Below, piece after piece: positions 9,840-19,414 of a DNA stretch of 64,000 bases. The DNA is from JANTGF01 sp963750735 (GTDB lineage Bacteria; Bacteroidota; Bacteroidia; Bacteroidales; VadinHA17). Below the pieces are notes generated by a model. That model was not told where the DNA came from. It made no database searches and worked only from the letters and a program-made list of their open reading frames with translations. The translations under genes were made by a program, and so were the position numbers. The first letter of the stretch is position 1. Every line of letters starts with the position of its first letter. The stretch is taken from positions 310,001 to 374,000 of the forward strand of contig CAVVRY010000006.1 in NCBI GenBank assembly GCA_963750735.1, written 5' to 3'.

Positions 9840-10532
9840 TTATAGGTTTATTGTTGAAAGATCGCAGCTGTCGAGGTACTGGTCATTTGAATCCTTTACC
9901 AAGTAAGATTTATCGACAATCAAATCAGCCATAGGTTTTAATGAAACCACATTCTTATGCTCCTGCTCAAGAATTTTAAGCCTGAATTCATTCATTGCCT
10001 CCTTCATTCTAATTATTTGATTGATCTTTGTTTCGTGGTAGGTGAGATCAATAAAAATCTTAAGATTAACATCCTTGGTTTTAATAGCGTATAGACCATC
10101 GATGATTAATAAATCGATCTTGCCAAAATCAGTTATAAGCTTATCAACTTGTTCAGGAATCAGGTCAATACAGGGAATCATACATTCCTGTCCATCCTTA
10201 AAGTCACGAATAGTTCTATTTATTTTAACCCAATCATACTCATTTATTCCAATTTTATCAAATCCTTTATTCCTTCTCCATTCCTCCCGCAATAAAGGTT
10301 GAATTTTGTAATAATTATCAGTATGAATCACCTTCACGCGAATGCTGCTTTGTTTTAACAATTTTCCAAGAGCATGCGCCAATTCAGATTTTCCAGAGCC
10401 TGATTCACCTGAGATGGAAACAATATACCGGTAACCGGCTCTTTTTTTCTTAAGTTCTTTTAGAACATATTCTTTAATGGAACATGCAGCTTCTTTGTGC
10501 ATGTCATTAATAAGCAATATATCACCTAACAT
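9840..10532 (-). CDS. P-loop kinase of the uridine kinase/phosphoribulokinase type
   Basis: 230 residues. A Walker A motif GESGSGKS lies at residues 42-49, followed by KVIHTDNYYK (a uridine-kinase-like Asp/Tyr block), EYDW, and LLIIDGLYAI as the Walker B/second acidic strand. The C-terminal half keeps an Arg-rich helix (IIRMKEAMNEFRLKIL), though the lid is not typical of uridine kinase. The gene lies 14 bp downstream of the beta-phosphoglucomutase/GH65 fusion on the same strand, so it is likely co-transcribed and may phosphorylate a sugar or sugar derivative in that pathway. Function beyond a small-molecule kinase fold is inference; it need not be a nucleoside kinase. Confidence 0.75.
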   Translation of the reverse strand: MLGDILLINDMHKEAACSIKEYVLKELKKKRAGYRYIVSISGESGSGKSELAHALGKLLKQSSIRVKVIHTDNYYKIQPLLREEWRRNKGFDKIGINEYDWVKINRTIRDFKDGQECMIPCIDLIPEQVDKLITDFGKIDLLIIDGLYAIKTKDVNLKIFIDLTYHETKINQIIRMKEAMNEFRLKILEQEHKNVVSLKPMADLIVDKSYLVKDSNDQYLDSCDLSTINL

Positions 10533-10546
10533 ACTTAAATACTTTT

Positions 10547-13500
10547 TTAACTGACTTCTATTTTTACCATTTTACCATTAGGTAATTCATGTAAACGGCC
10601 ACAAATATGAATTTTTATTTTCTTTTTTGTATCATTCTTTCCAATTATTTCAAGATTATTTTTTGAAATTCTAACTTGGTAGCTGGAACCTTTAAAACTG
10701 AAATTAAACTTTAATTCATCCCAATGGTCAGGAAGATTTGGGCACAATCCAGGATTTTCATTCGATAGGTCGAGTCCTGCAAATGTATCAAGCACTGTAT
10801 AGCATGTTCCGGCCATAACTCCGCAATGAATACCTTCTCCGGTTGTTCCGCCCTGAATATCAACGAAATCACTTTCCAGTGCCTCCATAAACAAGTTCCA
10901 TCCCAGTTCATTTTTATTTACTTTAAATGCGAGATTGGCGTGGACTAAACGGCTAAGAGTTGATCCATGTGAGGTCCGGGCAATGTAATAGTCAAAGTTT
11001 TTTGAGAGGAAATCGTCAGGGATTGTGTATCCAAGCCCCGATATTATGTTTCTTACTTCCTTTTCCGGGAAATTATAAAAAGCCATAAGAAAATCAGCCT
11101 GCTTCGAAAGTTTATATTCATCGGGTGATTTACCCTCTGCCTTTAAAATTCGATCTAATCTGTGAATATCGCTGTACTTCTCTCTATAATATTCCCAGTC
11201 AAGTTCTTTCAGCTTAAAATATCCATTAAAATGGGAGATAATTCCTTCTTCCGAAATCTCGAGATTTAAATTTTCTCTAATAGATTTCCAGAGTTCAATT
11301 TCCTTATCAGTTAGATTTATTTTGTTAAAAATCGAAGATTTATCCTCTTCTGGAAGGTTGGATATAATTTTAAAAGCTGTTGCAAAAGCCCAGCTGGTCA
11401 TAAGGTTGGTATAGGCATTGTCTTCCAGGCCTGCTTTACCAGAACCAGGAATGGATTCGTGGAATTCATCAGGGCCCATTACTTTATCAATGTGATATCT
11501 TTTGGTCTTTTCATCTAAGCTTGATTTACTGGCCCAGAATCGACAGATTTCCAGGAACATTTCTGCACCACACTTGATCATAAAATCTAGATCGTCTGAA
11601 GTCCAGTAATAGTTCCAGATATTATAAGCTATTGCCAGGGATACATGTCGTTGTAAAGAACTATAATCATCACCCCATTCACCTGAAATAGGATTCAAAT
11701 GAACAATTTGGGTTTCTTCCCTTCCATCGCTTCCACTTTGCCAGGGAAACATCGCTCCCTTATACCCGTATTCATCAGCATATTCCCTGGCTTTATCAAG
11801 GCGCCTGTATCTATACAAAAGAACTGATTTTACAACCTCTGGGAAATGGATATTATACAATGGAAGTATGTACAATTCATCCCAAAATATATGTCCTCTG
11901 TAGGCTTCTCCATGCAATCCACGGGGAGGTATACCTGTATCCTGGTTTTTATAATGCGGGGAGGCCGATACCAGGCTATGATAAAGATGAAGCCTTACCA
12001 GTTTCTGAGCATTCCTGTCTCCATTGATTTGTATATCAATCTTGTCCCAGATCTTTTTCCAGGCAGTTTTTGATTTTTCAAATTCATCAGAATAGCTGGA
12101 AAAATCCTGAATCATTTTTCTTGAAGCTTCAGTTGGATCTGCAATACCTTCATCTAAACCTGTATGAATGGCTACCAATTTTTGAAGACAAACCTCCTTA
12201 TTCTGCTCACCTGTATATAAATAGGATGAGGTTATGCATCCACTTTCACTGGAATATGTAACCTTAGATTCTTTATCATTGGCATCTGATTGGATTTTTA
12301 TTGTTGCACTAATTGCTATTTCTAAATTTGAATTGGTTGTACTAACCACAAGATGCTGGTTCAATCCATCTGATACCTCAGAAACAGGTTTAAGATGCTT
12401 TTGATTTAATTCGCTATACCTTTCAACACCCGCATTTATATGATTCCCATTAAGTTCAGTTTCAATCTCAACCTTGTCAGAATAATTCAGAGGGGTAATT
12501 GAATATTTTATTCCTGCCAGATGTGGGTTTTCCATACTTGCGAACCGGGAAGATTTAATTTTAGTCCGTCGACCTTTTAAATCTTGCACAGTCATTACCC
12601 TAACCAGTTCACCTGTCTTAAAGTTTAAGGATCGATGTATTTCTTCGATTTCAATACTTGATTCAGGTGAGAATTCAAACCATGTATCACCTGCAATTCT
12701 AAACCTGAAGGGTAACCAGTTTGGGATATTTACAAAATCTTCATTCTCAATATCCCTTCCGGCCACTACTGAAATGAGTCTGTTATATAGTCCGGAAACA
12801 TAGGTGCCGGGGTAATTTACCTTATTTGCACTACTCTCTTCCAGGGCACCTCTGGTTCCAAAGTAACCATTACCAACTGCAAGAAGAGCCTCCCTGGATC
12901 GTTCTTTTTCCAGGTTGTAGTCATAATAATTTAAAATCCATGAATCAGATTCAATTCCACTTTTAAACCAATTATCAATAGAACTGACACTTACTTCTTC
13001 AAGATCAAGAACAACGATGTCAGCTCCATTGTTTTGCAATTCGTGCTCATTTTCTTCACGTGCTACACCAATTGTGAAGCCAAAATTACCATTTGCTCCA
13101 GCCTGAACACCAGATACAGCATCTTCAACTACCACCGACCGGCTGTATTTTACTCCCAGATTATCACATGCAGTGGTGAATATGTCCGGTTCAGGTTTAC
13201 CCTGGAGTCCGAGTTCAACAGAAACAACACCATCAACTCGAGTTTCAAACAAATCCAATAAACCGGCTGTTTCAAGTACTGGTTTACAATTTTTGCTTGA
13301 AGAGGCAACACCAATGCGAATTCCATTTTCCTTGAGCTTCTTTATAAGTTTAACAGATGATTCATAAACATCAACTCCATCCGAATCAAGTACTTCATTG
13401 AAGAGTTTGTTTTTACGGTTTCCCAATCCACAAACAGTATCCTTCCTTTCATCATCCTCTGGTGTGCCAAAAGGAATATCAATACCTCTTGATTCAAGAA

Positions 13501-13708
13501 ATGATTTTACTCCTTTATATCTTGGTTTCCCATCAACATAAGGCAGGTAGTCATTTGCATGAGTAAATTCTTTAAAAGCTTCCCCAAACTTTTTTTCTCT
13601 ATCAAGCAGAAAATTATCGAACATTCTTTTCCATGCTGAGCCATGAACAAGGGCGGTTTTTGTAATTACTCCATCCAGATCGAAGATAACTGCGTCAAAG
13701 TGTAGCAT
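10547..13708 (-). CDS. Fusion of beta-phosphoglucomutase (HAD) and GH65 disaccharide phosphorylase/hydrolase
   Basis: 1053 residues. Residues 1 to about 235 are a HAD-family beta-phosphoglucomutase: FDLDGV with nucleophile D10 and acid/base D12, a GVASSSKN motif and a VVEDAVSGVQAG motif. Residues from about 255 form a GH65 protein: the N-terminal domain with GNGYFGTRGALEES, then the (alpha/alpha)6 barrel with RGLHGEAYRGHIFWDE, FPWQSGSDGREE and MGPDEFHES, where E748 is the expected general acid. GH65 phosphorylases split trehalose, maltose, kojibiose or nigerose into beta-glucose 1-phosphate, which the HAD part would turn into glucose 6-phosphate. Divergent from the GT20/HAD gene and followed by a kinase, so a trehalose-type substrate is the best guess. 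Hydrolase activity is not excluded. Confidence 0.9.
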   Translation of the reverse strand: MLHFDAVIFDLDGVITKTALVHGSAWKRMFDNFLLDREKKFGEAFKEFTHANDYLPYVDGKPRYKGVKSFLESRGIDIPFGTPEDDERKDTVCGLGNRKNKLFNEVLDSDGVDVYESSVKLIKKLKENGIRIGVASSSKNCKPVLETAGLLDLFETRVDGVVSVELGLQGKPEPDIFTTACDNLGVKYSRSVVVEDAVSGVQAGANGNFGFTIGVAREENEHELQNNGADIVVLDLEEVSVSSIDNWFKSGIESDSWILNYYDYNLEKERSREALLAVGNGYFGTRGALEESSANKVNYPGTYVSGLYNRLISVVAGRDIENEDFVNIPNWLPFRFRIAGDTWFEFSPESSIEIEEIHRSLNFKTGELVRVMTVQDLKGRRTKIKSSRFASMENPHLAGIKYSITPLNYSDKVEIETELNGNHINAGVERYSELNQKHLKPVSEVSDGLNQHLVVSTTNSNLEIAISATIKIQSDANDKESKVTYSSESGCITSSYLYTGEQNKEVCLQKLVAIHTGLDEGIADPTEASRKMIQDFSSYSDEFEKSKTAWKKIWDKIDIQINGDRNAQKLVRLHLYHSLVSASPHYKNQDTGIPPRGLHGEAYRGHIFWDELYILPLYNIHFPEVVKSVLLYRYRRLDKAREYADEYGYKGAMFPWQSGSDGREETQIVHLNPISGEWGDDYSSLQRHVSLAIAYNIWNYYWTSDDLDFMIKCGAEMFLEICRFWASKSSLDEKTKRYHIDKVMGPDEFHESIPGSGKAGLEDNAYTNLMTSWAFATAFKIISNLPEEDKSSIFNKINLTDKEIELWKSIRENLNLEISEEGIISHFNGYFKLKELDWEYYREKYSDIHRLDRILKAEGKSPDEYKLSKQADFLMAFYNFPEKEVRNIISGLGYTIPDDFLSKNFDYYIARTSHGSTLSRLVHANLAFKVNKNELGWNLFMEALESDFVDIQGGTTGEGIHCGVMAGTCYTVLDTFAGLDLSNENPGLCPNLPDHWDELKFNFSFKGSSYQVRISKNNLEIIGKNDTKKKIKIHICGRLHELPNGKMVKIEVS

Positions 13709-13740
13709 AATTTAATTTTTATTGATTTAAAAGCTTGTAA

Positions 13741-13755
13741 AAACCTTTAAGGTTT
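13741..13755. promoter_or_regulatory. Inverted repeat between the divergent GH65 and GT20 genes
   Basis: AAACCTT-T-AAGGTTT is a perfect 7-bp-arm inverted repeat, 33 bp upstream of the GH65 fusion start. Its place in the divergent intergenic region suits an operator, but no cognate regulator is adjacent. Confidence 0.3.
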
Positions 13756-13824
13756 ATAATTTTATAGAATTAATGTTAAAAATAAGGATTATCCTGATTC
13801 TTTTATGGCCTCTTAAAAATATTT

Positions 13825-13832
13825 TACTTTTG
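13825..13832 (+). promoter_or_regulatory. Candidate -7 element TACTTTTG for the GT20/HAD gene
   Basis: Exact match to TAnnTTTG, about 140 bp before the GTG start at 13974. No convincing TTTG is seen about 20 bp upstream, so the call is tentative. Confidence 0.3.
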
Positions 13833-13973
13833 AATGGCCAGGATAGACTTTCAATACATTCCCCATGGCTGAAAACGCATACAATACGGGAGTCAGTCTG
13901 TACTTATTCTAATTGAATTTGATTAGAAAATATTTTAGACATTATCAGAAACTAATAAACTAAAATCTTTTTT

Positions 13974-16181
13974 GTGAAAAGAATAATAATTGCAGCCAAC
14001 TTTCTTCCTGTTTCGGTTAAAAAAGAAAACAGCGTATACCAGGTTGAACTAAATAATGAGGTGGAAAAATCTGGGGTTATTGAATTTTATCAAAAAAACA
14101 ATGCAACATGGATTGGTCAGATTGAAACTTCAGACCAATTATTGTCCTTTACCGAATTAGAAATACTTTCCAGTAAACTTAAAGATTTAAATTGCATTCC
14201 TGTTTTTGCACCCACCCCTGACCTGAGAAAAAATTTTCAAGGATATTCAATCGATACCTTATGGCCAGTATTTCATTATTTTTCGCACAATGCAATTTAT
14301 CTAAATGAATATTGGGATGCGTATTCTGAGATGAATAGACTATTTGCCGACCAGGTTCTTGAAATTATTAAAGAGGACGATTATTTATGGATTCATGATT
14401 TTCACTTGTTGCTTCTTCCACAATTGATCAGGCAAAGAATGCCGAATATCTCCATAGGATTGTTTATTCATATACCCTTCCCGTCTTTTGAAATATTTCG
14501 ACTCCTACCAAAACGAGTAGAGCTTCTGGAAGGGATGCTGGGATCTGACTTGATTGGTTTTCATACTTACGATTATGTAAGACACTTCTTAAGTTGTGTG
14601 CGCCGACTCCTGGGACATGATACAATTTTTAATCAGATCAGCATTGGCGAAAGGACTTTAAAAACCGATGTATTTCCGCTAGGGATAAACTATGGAAAGT
14701 ATCAGAATGTAATTGAGAAACTTAGAACACAATCAATAGAGTCGGGAACCAGGTTTCATAACGAAATAGAAACTTCAATAAAGCATAAGGGCACCAAACT
14801 AATTTTGTCATTAGGTAGATTGGATTATACAAAAGGGATTCCAATGCGGCTCGAAGCCTATGAATCCTTGTTAAGGGATTATCCTCAATATCATGAAAAA
14901 GTTGTACTTGTTTTAAATGCCGCAATTTCACATGATGTGGGCAAAAAGTCTGAAGAATTGAAACAGGAAGTGGATGAAATGGTTGGACGGATAAATGGAG
15001 CATATGGAACTATTCAATGGATGCCCATATGGTATCTGAATCATGAGTTTAGCCAGGAAGAATTAATTGCCCTTTATGGTTTATCAGATATTGCTTTAAT
15101 AGTTCCACTTAGAGATGGAATGAATTTGATTGCAAAAGAATATATTGCCTCAAGGCCAAAAGGAACCGGTGTTTTAATTCTTAGCGAGATGGCTGGTGCC
15201 TCAAAAGAGCTGCACGAGGCAATCATTGTCAATCCGAATAACAACGATGAGATTGTTGCTTCCATTATTGAAGCACTTGAGATGCCTGAAGAGGAGCAGA
15301 TTCGTAGGAATACAGTAATGCAAAGACGTTTGGAAAGGTATGATGTAAATCGTTGGGCAGAGGACTTCTTAAAAAGCCTGGAGAATGTAAAAGAAATTCA
15401 GGAATCAACATTGACCAGGAAAATAACAAAAATCAGGGCGGAAAGAATAGTTGAGGCCTATAAAATTGCTAGTAAACGCATTATTTTCCTGGATTATGAT
15501 GGCACCCTTGTCTCTTTTAGAAAGAATCCAGAAGACGCGAAACCGGATGCTGAATTATACCAAATACTTCAAAACCTGGCAGCTGACCCCCAAAATACCC
15601 TAATTATTATCAGTGGAAGAGATAAAGAGACATTAGGTAGATGGTTTGATGAGTCATTTAATATTCACTTTGTTGCTGAACATGGGGTGTGGTATAAAGA
15701 ACCAGGTGGAGAGTGGCATATGAATGAGCAAATTGATAGCGAATGGAAAACTTCAATTCGACCCCTCCTTGAGTATTATGTTGACCAAACACCAAAATCG
15801 TTTATTGAAGATAAGAACTTTTCTTTGGTTTGGCACTATAGAAAGGCGGATCCCGATCTAGGTGTTCAACGGGCATGGGAGTTGAAAGATGAGTTGAGAA
15901 TTCTTACCTCCAACCTGAATTTAGAGATAATGGATGGAGACAAAGTCCTTGAAATAAAATATTCAGGCATAAATAAGGGACGAGCTGCTTTGAATAAATT
16001 AGGAGAGGAGAATTTTGACTTTATTCTGGCCTATGGCGATGACTGGACAGATGAATATACCTTCGATGCACTTCCTGAGGAATCATATACCATAAAAGTT
16101 GGGGCGAAAATCACCAAAGCAAAATTTTATATTGATTCTGTCCAATCGGTAAGGGAAATGCTTACAATGCTGGCAGAATAA
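13974..16181 (+). CDS. Bifunctional trehalose-6-phosphate synthase (GT20)/phosphatase (HAD), divergent GT20 domain
   Basis: 735 residues from a GTG start. Residues 1-475 are a GT20 domain. The UDP-glucose side is kept: HDFH at 141-144, GRLDYTKG with R282 and K287, and DGMNL with E389 in KEY. The acceptor side is not: the usual SNRLPV is ANFLPV, so the phosphate-binding Arg (E. coli OtsA R9) is F10; the glycine loop after it is missing; and the PSR motif (OtsA R300) reads ISHDV with H320. Residues 500-735 are a complete trehalose-6-phosphate phosphatase: D507 and D509 in LDYDGT, SGRD, and GDDWTDE. It may therefore be a phosphatase with a regulatory or altered-specificity GT20 domain. Divergent from the GH65 fusion. 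Confidence 0.85.
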   Translation: MKRIIIAANFLPVSVKKENSVYQVELNNEVEKSGVIEFYQKNNATWIGQIETSDQLLSFTELEILSSKLKDLNCIPVFAPTPDLRKNFQGYSIDTLWPVFHYFSHNAIYLNEYWDAYSEMNRLFADQVLEIIKEDDYLWIHDFHLLLLPQLIRQRMPNISIGLFIHIPFPSFEIFRLLPKRVELLEGMLGSDLIGFHTYDYVRHFLSCVRRLLGHDTIFNQISIGERTLKTDVFPLGINYGKYQNVIEKLRTQSIESGTRFHNEIETSIKHKGTKLILSLGRLDYTKGIPMRLEAYESLLRDYPQYHEKVVLVLNAAISHDVGKKSEELKQEVDEMVGRINGAYGTIQWMPIWYLNHEFSQEELIALYGLSDIALIVPLRDGMNLIAKEYIASRPKGTGVLILSEMAGASKELHEAIIVNPNNNDEIVASIIEALEMPEEEQIRRNTVMQRRLERYDVNRWAEDFLKSLENVKEIQESTLTRKITKIRAERIVEAYKIASKRIIFLDYDGTLVSFRKNPEDAKPDAELYQILQNLAADPQNTLIIISGRDKETLGRWFDESFNIHFVAEHGVWYKEPGGEWHMNEQIDSEWKTSIRPLLEYYVDQTPKSFIEDKNFSLVWHYRKADPDLGVQRAWELKDELRILTSNLNLEIMDGDKVLEIKYSGINKGRAALNKLGEENFDFILAYGDDWTDEYTFDALPEESYTIKVGAKITKAKFYIDSVQSVREMLTMLAE

Positions 16182-16205
16182 ATGAAGTTTTTATTCTGGC
16201 AACTA

Positions 16206-18608
16206 CTATTTTCTTGTTGTATCAGCCGGTACTTTGTTCTTTTTTCTGAATAGACCTCGAATCTTATCTCCCAGGCTTGGTTTCTTATTCCCATTTTCTT
16301 TAAGTCGAAGTTCGCGTTCCATTAGTCGTTGTTCCCTGCGCAGGGCCCTAATTGAATCATTTCTAATTTTTCGACTAAAAAGCTTTTCAAAAATACTCAT
16401 TTGAGGATCAGTTCTTGAATAGTTGGCACAACTCATTTTTTCCTGAAGGTGAGCAGGAAGAATTGGAAAATAGCCTGAAGTGTATATTTGGTTCTTTCGG
16501 CTATGCTCGAGCTTCTGAAAAAAGCTTCCAACCACGGGCAATGCCATATATGCACCCTGTCCAAGGGTTGTAGTACGAAAATGTATAGAAGGGTTTTCAG
16601 CCCCTACCCAGCAGCCTGCCAGGATATGAGGAGTAAAACCTATGAACCAACCATCAGCATTATCCTGGGTAGTACCTGTTTTGCCGGCAAGATCACCACT
16701 CAATCCATAAACCGTTCTTAGTCCTCTGGCGGTCCCTGTGTCAACCACTTCTTTAAGCATCTGAATCATCATTAGACTGGTTTCAAGGTTAATCACAGGT
16801 TTGTATTCAATTTCCGGCTCGTACTGATACAGAACATTTCCATTTTTATCTTCTATCTTTAATAGTCCAACGGGTTTTTTTGGCCTGCCTTCTCGAATAA
16901 ATGTAGTATAAGCGGTGAGCATCTCCTTAAGTGAAATTTCTGCGGCGCCAAGGGCTATCGATGGAACCCTGGGAATATCAGAGGTAATTCCCATTTTTTT
17001 AGCAAGAGAGATGACAGGATCAACACCTGTTTCCTGAATTATTTCAGCTGTAATTGTGTTTACTGAATAGGCCAGTCCACCTTTAAGTGAATAAAAACCT
17101 TCATAATTCCCATCAGAATTGGCTGGTGACCAATCGTCATATTCCTCATAAACTCTCCTTTCATTTGAAATAAACTCGCAGGGATCCATTCCCTGTTCAA
17201 GCGCTGTTGCATAAACCAAAGGTTTAAAGGTAGAACCAACCTGCCTTCTGGACGTTACATGATCAAACTGATAATATTTATGGTTAATTCCACCGATCCA
17301 TGCCAGGATATGTCCTGAATATGGATCTAAAGCAAGAAATCCAGCATGCAGGGTTAAAAGATCCAGTTTTATAGAGTCAAGTATGCTGATTTTCGGTTTT
17401 TTGTCAGCACCACTGTTCTCTGGGAGAATACTCGGAGTTTCCTTTAGCTGTTTCAATATATCCCCATCAGAAAAACCTTTGGCCATTAACTCCTGGTATC
17501 TATTACTATTCCTTACTGCATTGATAAATATATCAGATGCCTCATTATCCCATGGTGTCTTATCTTTCCAATGGTAATTAAATTCCTTTTGCAAACGAGT
17601 CATATGTTGGTTTACAGATACTTCTGCATATGCTTGCAGTTCAGAGTTTATTGTTGTGTAAATTTTTAGTCCTTCAGTGAAGATATCTATGCTGTCTTCC
17701 TGAACTTCCTGCAAGATTGTCTCAACTTGCTTTTTAATATAATTTCTAAAATATGGAGCAATACCGGTGTTGTGATCAATTTTCCTGTACTTCATATCCA
17801 TTGGTCTTTCTACCCATTGCTGTTTTTCTCCGGGAGTCAGAAATCCTTGATCCTGCATCCGGTCCAGAACAATATTCCGTCGTGCTAGTGATTTCTCTGG
17901 GTTTACTCTGGGATTGTAGGCGGTATTGGCTGCGAGCATACCTACAAGAGTGGCTGCTTCTGAGGGATTTAAATCTCCAGCTGATTTACTGAAAAAACGC
18001 TGAGCAGCAGTTTCTATCCCGAAAATCTCCTCACCATAGGGTACGGTATTCAAATACAGGTTAAGAATTTGCTCTTTGGAATAAACTTTTTCAAGACGAT
18101 TAGCAATTATCGCTTCTTTGGTTTTGTTCACAGGCAAACTCCACCAATTATTTCCACTTCTTGGAAATAAGTTTCGTGCAAGTTGTTGGCTTATTGTACT
18201 TCCACCTCCCTGAGCTTTATTCCCAAAAACTATGGTTTTAAGAAGAACCCTACCAAGACTTACATAATCGATTCCACGATGTTCAAAAAAGCGAGAATCT
18301 TCAGTAGAAATCAGTGCATTTATTACAAAGGGAGAAATATCCTTATTTCCAATGGTTAACCTGTTTTCTATAAAAAACCGACCCATTAACTCGCCGTCGG
18401 CTGAAATTACTTCTGAAGCATTATCATTTTCAATTGATTTTAAAGCACCAGGGGAGGGCAATTTGCCAAAAGCTCCAACCCAGACAAGCGATACAAATAA
18501 AGCAAAAAAGAATGTGCTGAGAAAAGCCAGGCCGAAAGCCAGTTTGAACCAGGGAAAATTTCTTTTCGTATTTTTTTTTGACTTTCTATTTCTTTTTTTC
18601 CCAGCCAA
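16206..18608 (-). CDS. Penicillin-binding protein 1A family, bifunctional transglycosylase/transpeptidase
   Basis: 800 residues. A basic cytoplasmic tail (1-20) and one membrane helix (about 22-47) anchor it with the rest in the periplasm. The GT51 domain has ALISTEDSRFFEHRGID with catalytic E103 and GGSTISQQLARNLF. The transpeptidase domain has active-site S459 in STFK, SVN at 515-517 and KTG at 643-645. A basic, Lys/Arg-rich C-terminal tail of about 60 residues follows. The enzyme polymerises and cross-links peptidoglycan. It converges with the GT20/HAD gene, 24 bp away, and its upstream region (18609-18922) holds no other gene. Confidence 0.93.
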   Translation of the reverse strand: MAGKKRNRKSKKNTKRNFPWFKLAFGLAFLSTFFFALFVSLVWVGAFGKLPSPGALKSIENDNASEVISADGELMGRFFIENRLTIGNKDISPFVINALISTEDSRFFEHRGIDYVSLGRVLLKTIVFGNKAQGGGSTISQQLARNLFPRSGNNWWSLPVNKTKEAIIANRLEKVYSKEQILNLYLNTVPYGEEIFGIETAAQRFFSKSAGDLNPSEAATLVGMLAANTAYNPRVNPEKSLARRNIVLDRMQDQGFLTPGEKQQWVERPMDMKYRKIDHNTGIAPYFRNYIKKQVETILQEVQEDSIDIFTEGLKIYTTINSELQAYAEVSVNQHMTRLQKEFNYHWKDKTPWDNEASDIFINAVRNSNRYQELMAKGFSDGDILKQLKETPSILPENSGADKKPKISILDSIKLDLLTLHAGFLALDPYSGHILAWIGGINHKYYQFDHVTSRRQVGSTFKPLVYATALEQGMDPCEFISNERRVYEEYDDWSPANSDGNYEGFYSLKGGLAYSVNTITAEIIQETGVDPVISLAKKMGITSDIPRVPSIALGAAEISLKEMLTAYTTFIREGRPKKPVGLLKIEDKNGNVLYQYEPEIEYKPVINLETSLMMIQMLKEVVDTGTARGLRTVYGLSGDLAGKTGTTQDNADGWFIGFTPHILAGCWVGAENPSIHFRTTTLGQGAYMALPVVGSFFQKLEHSRKNQIYTSGYFPILPAHLQEKMSCANYSRTDPQMSIFEKLFSRKIRNDSIRALRREQRLMERELRLKENGNKKPSLGDKIRGLFRKKNKVPADTTRK

Positions 18609-18922
18609 TTTGTTTGATTTTCGTTGTTACGAGTCAATCCTAAATTTGAAACCTGATAATATAACTACTTATGAAAAAATATATTGTACTTTTTAGTGTT
18701 TGTAAGATCCATCAGGTAAAGTTTGAAAAAGCATTCGCAATGCTATAAAGATTTTTAATGTTATTCAAATTATAAGTCTAAATTTATAAAGGAATTAATA
18801 ATAAGGCATTTTTTTTGAAAGAGTACCTAGATCTGATAAAAGGGTGATGTTAAACATTAAAAGATTTAAAGATAGGGAAGTATGAATCTTTTTTCATAAT
18901 TTTGCGTTATCATTATACAGGA
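18609..18922. other. AT-rich intergenic region between divergent PBP1A and HYC_CC_PP genes
   Basis: About 314 bp without a supported gene; an in-frame TTG at 18902 is only a weak alternative start for the downstream gene. The one recognisable element is TAATTTTG at 18897-18904. Nothing else is supported. Confidence 0.5.
18897..18904 (+). promoter_or_regulatory. Candidate -7 element TAATTTTG
   Basis: Exact match to the Bacteroidota -7 consensus TAnnTTTG, 18 bp before the ATG at 18923. The implied 5' leader would be only about 12 nt. No clear -33 box. Confidence 0.35.
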
Positions 18923-19333
18923 ATGAAAAAGCTTGGCGCCATATTAATTACTTTTATCTACCTAACATTTTCAGTTGGTTTGTTAGTGAATTTGCATTAC
19001 TGTCAGGGGGAGATTGAAGAGGTTAGGCTGATTGTCGAAAATTCACCCTCCTGTGATGAAGCTTCTTCCTGCTGTTCAGATTCAGATAATGAAAAAGATA
19101 TGTGCTGCAGTGAAATTCAGCATTATTATCAGGTTGTGCCTGAAATACTGAAAGCAGAACAGATTAATCTGATTATTTCCATCGATGATATTACTTTTTC
19201 TGAAAGAGAACTTTTTTCAGATAGCCAGATTCCTGGACAGAATGAACAGCTCAATAATTATTTTGATGCACCTCCAGAAGCTCTGCATGAGTCTCTTTGG
19301 GTAATGCACTGTTCTTCAATCATCTACGGTTAG
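18923..19333 (+). CDS. HYC_CC_PP family protein
   Basis: 136 residues from ATG 18923. A hydrophobic N-terminal helix (LGAILITFIYLTFSVGLLV) serves as signal or anchor. It is followed by the diagnostic HYC (LHYCQGE), a Cys pair region (SSCCSD and DMCCSE) and a late DAPPEAL giving the PP. This small family is found in Bacteroidota next to heavy-metal domain proteins and TonB receptors. The Cys- and His-rich region suggests metal binding, probably copper, in the periplasm (inference). It heads a three-gene set with the HMA protein (81 bp downstream) and a TonB receptor. Confidence 0.75.
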   Translation: MKKLGAILITFIYLTFSVGLLVNLHYCQGEIEEVRLIVENSPSCDEASSCCSDSDNEKDMCCSEIQHYYQVVPEILKAEQINLIISIDDITFSERELFSDSQIPGQNEQLNNYFDAPPEALHESLWVMHCSSIIYG

Positions 19334-19414
19334 TTTTTCTTGATTTTTTTATTTGTCTGACAAAATTCTTTGTCAGTTAAGTTTTGTATTTAAAAATCAT
19401 TAAAAACTAATAAG

